From: Chryseobacterium sp. SN22
GTDB lineage: Bacteria; Bacteroidota; Bacteroidia; Flavobacteriales; Weeksellaceae
DNA: 64,000 nucleotides
NCBI RefSeq assembly: GCF_008329705.1
Contig: NZ_VTSX01000007.1
Location: 62,001-126,000, forward strand
Direction of reading: 5' to 3'
In this document: positions 17,583-25,651 of the stretch, piece by piece
How the letters are laid out: each line of letters starts with the position of its first letter
Numbering within the stretch: position 1 is the first letter of the stretch
The notes under the pieces: model-generated
The model's database searches: none
Told to the model about the DNA's origin: nothing
Seen by the model: the letters and a program-made list of their open reading frames with translations, nothing else
Program-made: the position numbers and the translations under genes

Positions 17583-18938
17583 TTAATGATTATCATATTT
17601 TCTGTCCATTACAAAATCCTCCATGAATTTCGTCGTGTAGTTTCCGGCAAGGTAATCCTCGTGATCCATCAGCTGTCTGTGGAACGGAATGGTAGTTTTC
17701 ACGCCTTCAATATAGAATTCCTCCAAAGCTCTTCTCATTTTGGCAATCGCTTCTTCACGCGTCTGAGCGGTCGTGATCAGCTTGGCAATCATAGAGTCGT
17801 AGTTAGAAGGGATGGTATATCCTGAATACACATGGGTATCTACTCTTACGCCGTGTCCGCCCGGGATGTTCAATCCTGTAATTTTTCCCGGAGACGGTCT
17901 GAAATCCATATAAGGGTCTTCGGCGTTGATCCTGCATTCGATAGAGTGAAGCTTAGGAAAATGGTTGATTCCGGAGATCGGCGTTCCCGCAGCCAATAGG
18001 ATCTGCTCTCTGATCAGGTCATAATCGATTACCTGCTCTGTGATCGGGTGTTCTACCTGGATTCTGGTATTCATTTCCATAAAATAGAAATTCCGGTGCT
18101 TGTCTACCAGGAATTCGATGGTTCCTACTCCTTCATATCCGATGAATTCCGCTGCTTTTACGGCAGCTTCACCCATTTTCTCACGAAGCTCGTCCGTCAT
18201 GAAAGGAGAAGGCGTTTCTTCGGTTAATTTCTGGTTTCTTCGCTGTACGGAACAGTCTCTTTCAGAAAGGTGGCAGGCTTTGCCATACTGGTCTCCCGCA
18301 ACCTGGATCTCGATATGCCTTGGCTCCTCGATCAGTTTTTCCATATACATCCCGCCGTTGCCGAAAGCGGCTACCGCTTCCTGGATGGCTGATTCCCAGT
18401 GGTCTTTCAGGTCTTCGGCCTTCCATACCGCTCTCATTCCTTTTCCTCCGCCTCCGGCAGTGGCTTTGATCATCACCGGATAACCCGTTTCTTCAGCAAT
18501 CTTTACCGCATGTTCGTAAGACTCGATCAGGCCGTCAGATCCCGGTACACAAGGAACACCGGCGGCTTTCATGGTTGCCTTGGCGTTGGCTTTGTCTCCC
18601 ATTTTTTCAATCTGCTCAGGCGTAGCACCGATAAATTTGATACCGTTTTTCTGGCAGATTCTGGAGAAATTGGAATTTTCGGAAAGGAATCCGTAACCCG
18701 GGTGGATCGCATCGGCATTGGTGATTTCGGCTGCCGCGATAATGTTAGGGATTTTTAAATAGGAATCTTTGCTCATTGCCGGACCGATGCAAACCGCTTC
18801 GTCAGCAAACCTTACGTGAAGGCTGTCTTTATCCGCCGTTGAATATACCGCAACGGTCTTGATCCCCATTTCTTTACAAGTACGTAAAATACGCATTGCA
18901 ATTTCGCCACGATTGGCAATTAATATTTTTTTGAACAT
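17583..18938 (-). CDS. accC: Acetyl-CoA carboxylase biotin carboxylase subunit
   Basis: This ATP-grasp enzyme carboxylates the biotin on AccB using bicarbonate and ATP. The 451 residues include the N-terminal [21 protein letters not shown], the glycine-rich ATP loop [16 protein letters not shown] near 158, [17 protein letters not shown] near 228 and the catalytic [14 protein letters not shown] near 288-301. These cover all biotin carboxylase landmarks. accB lies 91 bases upstream on the same strand, so the two form the usual pair. The terminator at 17550 serves as its transcript end. Confidence 0.97.
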   Translation of the reverse strand: MFKKILIANRGEIAMRILRTCKEMGIKTVAVYSTADKDSLHVRFADEAVCIGPAMSKDSYLKIPNIIAAAEITNADAIHPGYGFLSENSNFSRICQKNGIKFIGATPEQIEKMGDKANAKATMKAAGVPCVPGSDGLIESYEHAVKIAEETGYPVMIKATAGGGGKGMRAVWKAEDLKDHWESAIQEAVAAFGNGGMYMEKLIEEPRHIEIQVAGDQYGKACHLSERDCSVQRRNQKLTEETPSPFMTDELREKMGEAAVKAAEFIGYEGVGTIEFLVDKHRNFYFMEMNTRIQVEHPITEQVIDYDLIREQILLAAGTPISGINHFPKLHSIECRINAEDPYMDFRPSPGKITGLNIPGGHGVRVDTHVYSGYTIPSNYDSMIAKLITTAQTREEAIAKMRRALEEFYIEGVKTTIPFHRQLMDHEDYLAGNYTTKFMEDFVMDRKYDNH

Positions 18939-19029
18939 CTTTCTGGAATTTTAAATTATAAATTTTGAATTTTAATTATTTTAAATGAAAAGCATCATCT
19001 AAAATTTATAATCTCTAATCTGGAATTCC

Positions 19030-19512
19030 TTAAGATGGATCTACTAAGAATAAAGGTTGATCGTATTCTACCGGAGTAGCGTCATCCACTAAAATCTTAA
19101 CGATTTTTCCGCTTACTTCAGATTCGATCTGGTTGAATAATTTCATTGCTTCGATAACGCATACTACTTTTCCGTTGGAAACTTCGTCGCCTACGTTTAC
19201 GAAAACATCTTTATCCGGAGATGGCTTTCTGTAGAAAGTACCGATCATCGGAGATTTGATGGTTACATACTTGCTGTCATCAGATGCCGCTTCCGTATTT
19301 TGTGCAGGTGCTGCAGCCGGGGCAGCAGTGAGTGCAGGTGCAGCCATTTGCTGAGGTGCCGTGTGGTAAACTGCAGGCTGTGCATAAGCAACCTCGCTTC
19401 CTGCTAATGGAGTTTTAATGGTGATTTCGAAATCTTTAGTCTTGTATTTCACTTCAGAAACTTCTGCCTTGGATACAAACTTAATAAGATTTTGTATGTC
19501 TTTAATGTCCAT
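19030..19512 (-). CDS. accB: Acetyl-CoA carboxylase biotin carboxyl carrier protein
   Basis: The 160-residue carrier protein starts MDIKDIQNLIKFVSKAEVSEV, the family N-terminus, at ATG 19510-19512. A longer frame that begins upstream with a cysteine/phenylalanine-rich stretch is rejected, because the promoter -7 box lies inside it. An alanine/proline-rich linker (residues about 43-75) leads to the biotinyl domain, with biotin acceptor K124 in VIEAMKLFNQIES. It carries carboxybiotin between AccC and the AccA/AccD transferase. Most flavobacterial neighbourhoods I recall place fabH between rpmF and accB; here that gene is absent. Confidence 0.96.
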   Translation of the reverse strand: MDIKDIQNLIKFVSKAEVSEVKYKTKDFEITIKTPLAGSEVAYAQPAVYHTAPQQMAAPALTAAPAAAPAQNTEAASDDSKYVTIKSPMIGTFYRKPSPDKDVFVNVGDEVSNGKVVCVIEAMKLFNQIESEVSGKIVKILVDDATPVEYDQPLFLVDPS

Positions 19513-19535
19513 AAAATTGATATTTGATTTTGCTC

Positions 19536-19568
19536 CAAAGATACCAAAAAAACATAAAAAACAACAAA
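19536..19568 (-). promoter_or_regulatory. accB promoter
   Basis: On the minus strand TTTG (19565-19568) is followed after 21 bases by TATCTTTG (19536-19543), a full match to the Bacteroidetes consensus. The ATG follows 23 bases downstream. The -33 box overlaps the A-run of the upstream rpmF terminator. Confidence 0.7.
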
Positions 19569-19603
19569 AAACCGCCAAATTTTATCAAAATTGAGCGGTT
19601 TTT
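19567..19603 (-). terminator. rpmF terminator
   Basis: A 9-bp stem (19567-19575 with 19595-19603) encloses a 19-base loop that can fold a further AT stem. On the minus strand it follows the rpmF stop and is followed by a T-run, ending the DUF177-rpmF unit before accB. Confidence 0.7.
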
Positions 19604-19638
19604 GTATTAAAACGAGTGTTTTCGGGTGAAACGGACTC

Positions 19639-19842
19639 TTAGTTTTCTTCAGTAGATGCTACTTCTTTTTCCAGTACTACTTTACCTCTGTAGTAAAGTT
19701 TTCCTTCATGCCAGTGAGCTCTGTGGTAAAGGTGAAGCTCTCCTGTTGCTGCATCTTTAGCCAATTGAGGAACTACCGCTTTGTAGTGTGTTCTTCTCTT
19801 ATCTCTTCTTGTGGACGATTGTCTTCTCTTTGGATGTGCCAT
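19639..19842 (-). CDS. rpmF: 50S ribosomal protein L32
   Basis: The 67-residue basic protein starts [21 protein letters not shown], the conserved L32 start, then has [18 protein letters not shown], which lacks the zinc-binding cysteines of the C+ form; an acidic tail ([10 protein letters not shown]) follows. It is a component of the large ribosomal subunit. It follows the DUF177 gene on the minus strand by 59 bases, the very common YceD-RpmF pair. A 7-bp inverted repeat (gatgaga at 19871-19877, tctcatc at 19885-19891) sits in the space before its ATG and could be a leader hairpin. Confidence 0.97.
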   Translation of the reverse strand: MAHPKRRQSSTRRDKRRTHYKAVVPQLAKDAATGELHLYHRAHWHEGKLYYRGKVVLEKEVASTEEN

Positions 19843-19901
19843 TGTGTAATAACTTTTTTAATTGATGAGCGATGAGATTCATCATCTCATCATTAAACTA
19901 T

Positions 19902-20426
19902 TTAATTTTTATTCTTCAAATTTTTTAACGCGTCCCATCTCGGGTCGCTTTCATGTTCTTCTTCCTCGTCATCTTCTTTCGGACTGAATTTGTCCAGGAT
20001 AGCAAGGTCTTCTTCGCTTACGTTGGGTGAGATCTTTTTCATCGGGATGGAAAGAGCCACATTTTCGTAAATCAACTGGGCAATATTAAAGGCATGGTCT
20101 GCGGTAGGAATGGTAATCACATCTTCTTCGCTGTCATCATATTCCTCTCCGAATTTCACCAGTACCTTAATCTCATTTTCAATGGGATGATCGAAATTTT
20201 CGTTTGAAATATCACAAACCAATTCTACTGTCCCTTTTACTTTGATCTCAAATTCCATAAATGTGCTGTGCTTGTCCAATAGAACATCCACTGCAATTTT
20301 AGGATTTGTAAATTCCTGTTCAGTGTCAAACAATTGAAAGAACTCTTTATCTATCTCAAACCTGAACTCGTGCTTGCCGGTTTTCAGCCCGGAAAAGCTT
20401 ATGTCGTAGTTTCTTAACTTGTCCAT
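19902..20426 (-). CDS. DUF177 (YceD) family protein
   Basis: The 174-residue protein starts at ATG 20424-20426 with MDKLRNYDISFSGLKTGKHEF. A TTG five codons further upstream is rejected because it overlaps the promoter. Features are VELVCDISNENFDHPIENEIKVLVKFG near residue 80, with the single family cysteine, then a negatively charged tail (EDDEEEEHESDPRWDALKNLKN). YceD proteins are linked to 23S rRNA accumulation and often precede rpmF, as here. Some members bind nucleic acid through a cysteine-rich part, which is not visible here. It is probably co-transcribed with rpmF. Confidence 0.88.
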   Translation of the reverse strand: MDKLRNYDISFSGLKTGKHEFRFEIDKEFFQLFDTEQEFTNPKIAVDVLLDKHSTFMEFEIKVKGTVELVCDISNENFDHPIENEIKVLVKFGEEYDDSEEDVITIPTADHAFNIAQLIYENVALSIPMKKISPNVSEEDLAILDKFSPKEDDEEEEHESDPRWDALKNLKNKN

Positions 20427-20438
20427 AAAATGAGTGTG

Positions 20439-20469
20439 CAAAAATATGCAATTTTTTTATAATAACAAA
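20439..20469 (-). promoter_or_regulatory. DUF177-rpmF promoter
   Basis: On the minus strand TTTG (20466-20469), then 19 bases, then TATTTTTG (20439-20446), 12 bases before the ATG at 20426. Both boxes and spacing match the Bacteroidetes consensus. Confidence 0.7.
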
Positions 20470-20510
20470 TAAAATTTCTAACAAATTAATTTAAAATCTT
20501 CATTAAAGAT

Positions 20511-21602
20511 TTAGGCCTCAGTTTCATCCGGCAGATCTTCATCTATTCCGTTGTCTACTGCCATTTTTCTTGGCTGCATGCGGTTGCTCATCAAATCGTT
20601 GTATTCGCTTCTGTTCCTGAAAATTTTTATGGCTGCAAAAATGGCTTCCGTAAAACTCTGGGGATCCGCAATGTTTTTTCCGGCAATATCATAGGCTGTT
20701 CCGTGATCCGGAGATGTTCTGATAAAAGGCAGCCCGGCCGTATAATTTACACCTTCTTCATAAGCCAGTGTTTTGAAGGGGGCTAATCCCTGATCGTGGT
20801 ACATGGCTAAAACCGCATCGAAACTTCTGTATTTCCCCGGCTGAAAAAAGCTATCGGCAGGAAAAGGCCCGAAAGCCAGAATGCCATGGTCTGAAAGTTC
20901 TTTGATAGCTGGGGAGATAATTTCGATTTCTTCATTTCCGATAACGCCGCCGTCTCCTGCATGGGGGTTCAGTCCCAGAACTGCAATCTTCGGTCTCGTG
21001 ACACCAAAATCTTCGATCAGTGTCTGGTTCAGCATCCGGAGCTGTTTTTTTATTTTTTCCTTGGAAATATTTTCAGCAACCTGAGTAATCGGGATGTGAT
21101 GGGTAGAAACCGCTACCTTAAGATCATCCGTTACCAGAAACATGAGTCCTTTTTTATTGAACTTTTCTTCAAAATATCCCGTGTGTCCGGCATGTTTAAA
21201 GCCCATTTTCACCATCTCATCCTTATTGATCGGAGCCGTTACCAATACATCAATTTCTCCCTTCAATAAAGCTTCTGTTGCCGCTTCCAGGGATTCAATG
21301 GCCATTTTGGTAGATTCCTCCGTCGGTGTTCCCAACTCTACCGTAGAATTTTCTTTTACCAGATTTACCATATTCAGTTTTCCGGCGTGGGCCTGTGAAG
21401 CATCGTTGATGTAGTTGAAATTCAGGTTGAGTTTAAAAATGTTTTTCTGATAGGTAAATAATTTTCCCGAGCCAAAAATTACCGGCGTGAAAAAATCCGT
21501 GATGGTTTTGTCGGACAGGGATTTCATAATGATTTCCGGACCGATGCCGTTGAAATCTCCGATTGAAATTCCTACTCTTACTTTATGGTTTTTTGGACTC
21601 AT
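20511..21602 (-). CDS. pdxA: 4-hydroxythreonine-4-phosphate dehydrogenase
   Basis: The enzyme oxidises 4-phosphohydroxy-L-threonine in the DXP-dependent pyridoxal phosphate pathway. The 363 residues include RVGISIGDFNGIGPEIIMKSL at the start, the first metal histidine in FKHAGHTGYFEE near 137, GLNPHAGDGGVIGNEE near 210 and AMYHDQGLAPFKTLA near 270. These give the zinc or divalent-metal histidines of PdxA. A C-terminal tail with an Asp/Glu cluster is longer than usual. The gene is divergent from ribE, with 49 bases between them. Neighbouring cofactor genes (riboflavin) are not co-transcribed with it. Confidence 0.95.
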   Translation of the reverse strand: MSPKNHKVRVGISIGDFNGIGPEIIMKSLSDKTITDFFTPVIFGSGKLFTYQKNIFKLNLNFNYINDASQAHAGKLNMVNLVKENSTVELGTPTEESTKMAIESLEAATEALLKGEIDVLVTAPINKDEMVKMGFKHAGHTGYFEEKFNKKGLMFLVTDDLKVAVSTHHIPITQVAENISKEKIKKQLRMLNQTLIEDFGVTRPKIAVLGLNPHAGDGGVIGNEEIEIISPAIKELSDHGILAFGPFPADSFFQPGKYRSFDAVLAMYHDQGLAPFKTLAYEEGVNYTAGLPFIRTSPDHGTAYDIAGKNIADPQSFTEAIFAAIKIFRNRSEYNDLMSNRMQPRKMAVDNGIDEDLPDETEA

Positions 21603-21608
21603 TTTGAT

Positions 21609-21639
21609 TATCTTTGAAGATTAATAAACTACAAATTTA
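21609..21639. promoter_or_regulatory. Divergent -7 boxes between pdxA and ribE
   Basis: The plus strand has TATCTTTG at 21609-21616 for ribE. The minus strand has TAAATTTG at 21632-21639 for pdxA. Both fit TAnnTTTG, but neither has a TTG at the preferred -33 spacing, so these are tentative. Confidence 0.35.
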
Positions 21640-21651
21640 GCAAAAAATAAT

Positions 21652-22236
21652 ATGTTCACAGGAATTATTGAAGCAGTCGGGATAATTGAGAAGATCGAGG
21701 AAAACGGAAGCAATATTGATTTTACTTTAACCTGCCCTTTTACCGATGAATTAAAAATAGATCAGAGTCTGGCCCACAACGGCTGTTGTTTAACGGTAGT
21801 AAAGATCGACGGAGAGCGATATATTGTAACCGCCATCAATGAAACCCTGGAAAAAACCAATCTTGGAAAATGGGAAACGGGAACAGTAGTCAACCTCGAA
21901 CGCTGTATGAAAATGGATGGAAGGTTAGACGGGCATATCGTACAGGGGCACGTAGATAAGACAGGAGAAGTCGTGAGCATAGAAAATAAAGACGGAAGCT
22001 ATTTTATTACCATACAATACGAAGACGATGGAAGCTTTGTGACGGTACCGCAGGGATCCATTACCGTAAATGGAATCAGCCTGACGGTTGCAAAAAGCGA
22101 AGATGCCCGATTTTCGGTAGCCATTATTCCTTACACCTGGGAATTTACAAATATGAAACATTTAAAAGCCGGAGATAAAGTTAATTTAGAATTTGATATA
22201 GTTGGTAAGTATATTGCTAGGTTAATTAAAAAGTAG
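21652..22236 (+). CDS. ribE: Riboflavin synthase subunit alpha
   Basis: The enzyme dismutates two lumazine molecules to form riboflavin. The 194-residue protein starts MFTGIIEAVGIIEKIEENG and has the internal duplication of two lumazine-binding barrels, the second starting GHIVQGHVDKTGEVVSIE near residue 96. NGCCLTV (residues 43-49) and TVNGISLTVA near 140 mark the paired barrels. A three-base gap separates its stop from the histidine-kinase gene, so they probably form one transcript. A minor alternative name is ribC; the assignment rests on the duplicated pattern and length. Confidence 0.95.
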   Translation: MFTGIIEAVGIIEKIEENGSNIDFTLTCPFTDELKIDQSLAHNGCCLTVVKIDGERYIVTAINETLEKTNLGKWETGTVVNLERCMKMDGRLDGHIVQGHVDKTGEVVSIENKDGSYFITIQYEDDGSFVTVPQGSITVNGISLTVAKSEDARFSVAIIPYTWEFTNMKHLKAGDKVNLEFDIVGKYIARLIKK

Positions 22237-22239
22237 CGA

Positions 22240-23694
22240 ATGTCAATTAATATGTATAAGGGATATAGCTTGAGGAACCGTGTTTTTTTCGGCTTCCTTC
22301 TGGTGTGCCTTTTAAGTGTTGTAGCGTCTTCGCTGGTCCCGTACTTTGTTTTGCGGAATAATTCTGAAAAGCAAAGTGAAATCGATATGCAGAATAAGAC
22401 CGGTGCCGTCATGAGGTTCCTGGATTATGCCGTGAGCATGAAGCATACCGAAACCCGCGACATTCCTGAGCTTCTGGACAACAAAATCTATGAAATTGCA
22501 GATATTAACCAGCATCCTGTGGTGTTATATGACCTCAGGGGGCATTACCTGGTGTCGAGCGTGGAAGGAAATGCATCGTACCGCAAATCAATTCCCATCA
22601 ATATTGTCAACAGAATCCTTGCCACCAAGGCAAGGGTGGATATTAAAGATTACGATGCTTCCAAAGATGCCGTTCTTACTTCGTCTTATCTGCTGCTGAG
22701 GAATAATGATTTCGAACCGATTGCTATTGTATATATCCCGTTGTACCATGATGAAGGATCCTATCTTGATGTTCTTAATACCTATTTAAAGTACATCGTG
22801 CTGATTGATGTATTGCTGATTCTTTTCAGTGTATGGTTCAGTTGGGTAATGTCCAACAACCTGGCTAAAAATATTACCAAATTCTCGGATATGATTACGA
22901 GGATCACTTTATTTGAAAACGATATGCGTCCGATCCGTTATTATAAAAATGATGAGCTGAATGCGTTGGCTCGGGCTTATAACCGGATGATCCTGCAGAT
23001 TCAGGATCAGAAAGAAAGGCTCCGTTTTAAGGCATCGGAAGAAGCCTGGCGGGAAATGGCCAAACAGGTGGCACATGAGGTGAAAAATCCCCTGACCCCA
23101 ATGAAACTGACCATTCAGAATTTTGAAAGGAAATTTGATCCCGAAGATCCGAATATCCGTGAGCGGGTAAAGCAAATGAGTAAAACCATGGTGGATCAGA
23201 TTGATCTGATTGCAACCGTTGCTTCCGCATTCTCAGAATTTGCCAAGCTTCCCGAAAAAAACAATGAAACCATCAATCTGAATACGGAAGTGGAAGGTAT
23301 TCTCCGGGTTTTCAATGATGAAAATGTTTTTATGCATGCCAATAAAAGCAATATCATGATTAACATGGACAAGATTTACCTGTCCAGGATCATCACCAAT
23401 CTGGTAACCAATGCAAAACAGGCGGAAAGTGAAGAACGGAAACTGATTGTTAATGTTGATATAGAACAGCACCAGCGCCGGGTAATGATTTCGGTTCAGG
23501 ATAATGGCGTGGGCATTCCCGAAAATATTTACGAAAGGATTTTTGAACCTAATTTTACTTCTAAGAACAGCGGGATGGGTCTCGGGCTTTCCATGGTACG
23601 CAAGATGGTAGAAGACTATAAAGGCGAAATTACCGTAAAGTCTGAAGTAGGAAAGGGCACTACGTTTACCATTACTTTACCCACCAATTTATAG
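22240..23694 (+). CDS. Sensor histidine kinase, NtrY-like
   Basis: The 484-residue membrane protein has two transmembrane helices (about 15-38 and 185-205) flanking a periplasmic sensor loop of about 145 residues, then a HAMP-like segment and the kinase core. Phospho-acceptor H279 lies in AKQVAHEVKNPLTPMKLTIQ, the N-box is ITNLVTNAKQA, and the nucleotide-binding G boxes include DNGVGIPE and GMGLGLSMVRKMVE. The NPLTPMKL pattern is characteristic of NtrY/NtrB-like kinases. No response regulator lies nearby, so its partner is encoded elsewhere. It follows ribE closely and overlaps trmN6 by one base. The signal is unknown. Confidence 0.88.
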   Translation: MSINMYKGYSLRNRVFFGFLLVCLLSVVASSLVPYFVLRNNSEKQSEIDMQNKTGAVMRFLDYAVSMKHTETRDIPELLDNKIYEIADINQHPVVLYDLRGHYLVSSVEGNASYRKSIPINIVNRILATKARVDIKDYDASKDAVLTSSYLLLRNNDFEPIAIVYIPLYHDEGSYLDVLNTYLKYIVLIDVLLILFSVWFSWVMSNNLAKNITKFSDMITRITLFENDMRPIRYYKNDELNALARAYNRMILQIQDQKERLRFKASEEAWREMAKQVAHEVKNPLTPMKLTIQNFERKFDPEDPNIRERVKQMSKTMVDQIDLIATVASAFSEFAKLPEKNNETINLNTEVEGILRVFNDENVFMHANKSNIMINMDKIYLSRIITNLVTNAKQAESEERKLIVNVDIEQHQRRVMISVQDNGVGIPENIYERIFEPNFTSKNSGMGLGLSMVRKMVEDYKGEITVKSEVGKGTTFTITLPTNL

Positions 23695-24389
23695 TGAAAC
23701 CATTTACCTTCAGGCAATTTGAAATCCGGCAGTCAAAAGGCGTTTTCCGGGTAGGTACTGATGGTGTTTTACTGGGGGCTTCAGCTTCAGTGTCCCATGC
23801 TTCAAAAGTATTGGAAGTAGGGACGGGAACCGGACTGATCTCCCTTATGCTGGCCCAGAGGAATCCGCAGGCCGAATTTTTAGGAATTGATATTAATGAA
23901 GAGGCCGCAGAATTAACAAGGGTTAACTTCAAAAACTCACCGTTCGCATCGAGGCTGAACAACATGCATCAGGATTTTAAATCATTTAATACTTCGGAAG
24001 AATTTGATATGATCGTTTCCAATCCTCCCTATTTTGAAGTCTCAGATTCGGAAAAAGATAAAATTGCCAGACAAACGGTGGAATTGAATTTCCTGCAGCT
24101 GATTTCAAAATCTGCGGGACTGCTGTCGGAAAAAGGGATTTTATCGGTAATTATTCCTGTGGAGGCAGGAGAGGGCTTCGTTCATACAGCCGAAATACAT
24201 GGATTCATCCTGATCCGGAAAATCAATATTAAAGGCATTAAAACGGCAAATATAAAACGGCTGATCCTTGAATTCTCTTTTTCTGAACAATCCTTCTCAG
24301 AATCGGAATTCATTATAGAAAAAAGTCCGAGACAATACTCGGACCCCTATCTTAAACTCACCAAAGAGTTTCATGTTTTTAAGAAATAA
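23694..24389 (+). CDS. trmN6: tRNA1(Val) (adenine(37)-N6)-methyltransferase
   Basis: This SAM-dependent methyltransferase (YfiC/TrmN6 family) methylates A37 in tRNA-Val. The 231 residues include the start FTFRQFEIRQSKGVFRVGTDGVLLGA, SAM motif I EVGTGTGLISLM at 41-52 and the N6-adenine signature NPPYFE at 110-115. A GTG start (23694-23696) shares its first base with the TAG stop of the upstream kinase, indicating coupled translation. The start is supported by homology at residue 1; no ATG lies in the right place. It ends 10 bases before the convergent ftsE. Confidence 0.88.
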   Translation: MKPFTFRQFEIRQSKGVFRVGTDGVLLGASASVSHASKVLEVGTGTGLISLMLAQRNPQAEFLGIDINEEAAELTRVNFKNSPFASRLNNMHQDFKSFNTSEEFDMIVSNPPYFEVSDSEKDKIARQTVELNFLQLISKSAGLLSEKGILSVIIPVEAGEGFVHTAEIHGFILIRKINIKGIKTANIKRLILEFSFSEQSFSESEFIIEKSPRQYSDPYLKLTKEFHVFKK

Positions 24390-24399
24390 AACATGCATT

Positions 24400-25110
24400 T
24401 TATTCAAATAATTCAGCTGTATCCAGTACGGAAACTTTCCCGTCTTCACAACGGATAGCTTCACCGGGGAAATTCTGGATCATATGGTAATCGTGGGTCG
24501 CCATTACTACAGCTGCTCCGTTTTCCAATGCCACCTGCTTCAGCAGAGTCATAATTTCATTGGAAGTTTCGGGATCAAGGTTTCCGGTAGGCTCATCGGC
24601 TAAGATAAGATCCGGGTGGTTCAATAAAGCCCTTGCAATAGCAATACGCTGCTGTTCCCCTCCGGAAAGTTCATGAGGCATTTTATGCTTCTTGCTCTTC
24701 ATATTTACACTGGCCAGAACTTCATTGATGCGTTCTTCTATTTTTGCCTTATCGCTCCATCCTGTAGCCTCAAGAACAAATCTCAGGTTCTTTTCAACCG
24801 TCCTGTCGGAAAGCAGCTGAAAATCCTGGAAAACAATTCCTAATTTTCTTCTCAGGTTCGGGACTTCGGAAGTTCTAAGCTTGGCAAGATCAAAACCTGC
24901 GACGGCACCGTGTCCCGAAGCCAAAGGAATATGCCCATACAATGTCTTTAACAATGAACTCTTTCCGGAACCTGTTTTTCCGATAAGGTAGCAAAATCTT
25001 CCTTTTTTGATATTCAGGTTAACATCCGAAAGAACCGTGAAGTTTTTCTGTGCAATCTTCGCGTGCTGTAAACTTATGATGTTGTCTCCGGCGATATGGG
25101 TATGTGGCAT
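24400..25110 (-). CDS. ftsE: Cell division ATP-binding protein FtsE
   Basis: The 236-residue ABC ATPase drives FtsX-dependent peptidoglycan hydrolase activation at the septum. Motifs are Walker A GKTGSGKS (44-51), Q-loop FQDFQLLSDRTVEKNL (94-109), signature LSGGEQQR (148-155) and Walker B LILADEPTGNLD with catalytic Glu at 173. The FQDFQLL-D-TV-EN wording is typical of FtsE rather than LolD. ftsX is not adjacent, so the permease gene must lie elsewhere in the genome. Its stop is close to the convergent trmN6 stop. Confidence 0.9.
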   Translation of the reverse strand: MPHTHIAGDNIISLQHAKIAQKNFTVLSDVNLNIKKGRFCYLIGKTGSGKSSLLKTLYGHIPLASGHGAVAGFDLAKLRTSEVPNLRRKLGIVFQDFQLLSDRTVEKNLRFVLEATGWSDKAKIEERINEVLASVNMKSKKHKMPHELSGGEQQRIAIARALLNHPDLILADEPTGNLDPETSNEIMTLLKQVALENGAAVVMATHDYHMIQNFPGEAIRCEDGKVSVLDTAELFE

Positions 25111-25213
25111 AGTTCAGTTTTAAAAGTACTTTTCTAAAATATTTTTTCAGATTTTAAAAATAAGAAAAAGAAGACTTAAGAACCTAAATTTTAGGAAATT
25201 TTAACAACAAAAA

Positions 25214-25240
25214 ATGCCTGAAAAACTTCTTTTCAAGCAT
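25214..25240 (-). terminator. rpmH terminator
   Basis: An 11-bp stem (25214-25224 with 25230-25240, one G-U pair) and 5-base loop, followed on the minus strand by a T-run, lies just past the rpmH stop. Confidence 0.78.
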
Positions 25241-25263
25241 GATTTGTATATGATAATAAAAGA

Positions 25264-25422
25264 TTATCTCTTAGCGCGTGCCGCACTTACAGTTAAACTC
25301 TTTCTGCCTTTAGCTCTTCTCGCAGCCAAAACTCTTCTTCCATTTGGCGTAGACATTCTTTCTCTGAAACCGTGTTTGTTTCTTCTTTTTCTTTCTGATG
25401 GCTGGAATGTTCTTTTACTCAT
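25264..25422 (-). CDS. rpmH: 50S ribosomal protein L34
   Basis: This short gene encodes the 52-residue basic protein L34. Its start is [20 protein letters not shown], followed by [19 protein letters not shown], which is unmistakable L34. The ATG is at 25420-25422 and TAA at 25264-25266. It stands alone between ftsE and the divergent DHH gene, with its own strong promoter and terminator. rnpA and dnaA, the classical neighbours in many bacteria, are not present. Confidence 0.97.
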   Translation of the reverse strand: MSKRTFQPSERKRRNKHGFRERMSTPNGRRVLAARRAKGRKSLTVSAARAKR

Positions 25423-25465
25423 TACTTTATGTTTAAATCGTAATTATCTATTAATTTTCAGGTTG

Positions 25466-25496
25466 CAAAGATATGGAATTTTTTAAAAGTTGCAAA
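25466..25496 (-). promoter_or_regulatory. rpmH promoter
   Basis: Minus-strand TTTG (25493-25496), 19-20 bases, TATCTTTG (25466-25473): an excellent match to the Bacteroidetes promoter. The rpmH ATG lies 43 bases downstream of the -7 box. Confidence 0.75.
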
Positions 25497-25651
25497 TTTT
25501 CACAATATTTTTTTATAAATCTTCATCGGTTTCTTCAGTGGCCTTTGTGAAGCCCGATCATGAGACGATTTTCCCCATCATTAAAAATAATCGCCGGGAT
25601 TTATTTAAAAGCTCTATCTTTGGAGACTCAAATTTAAAGAAAATAAACATC

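Noticed and set aside
19871-19891. 7-bp inverted repeat before rpmF as an L32 control site
   Set aside because: The hairpin is short and no known L32 leader motif is recognised; it is only mentioned with rpmF.
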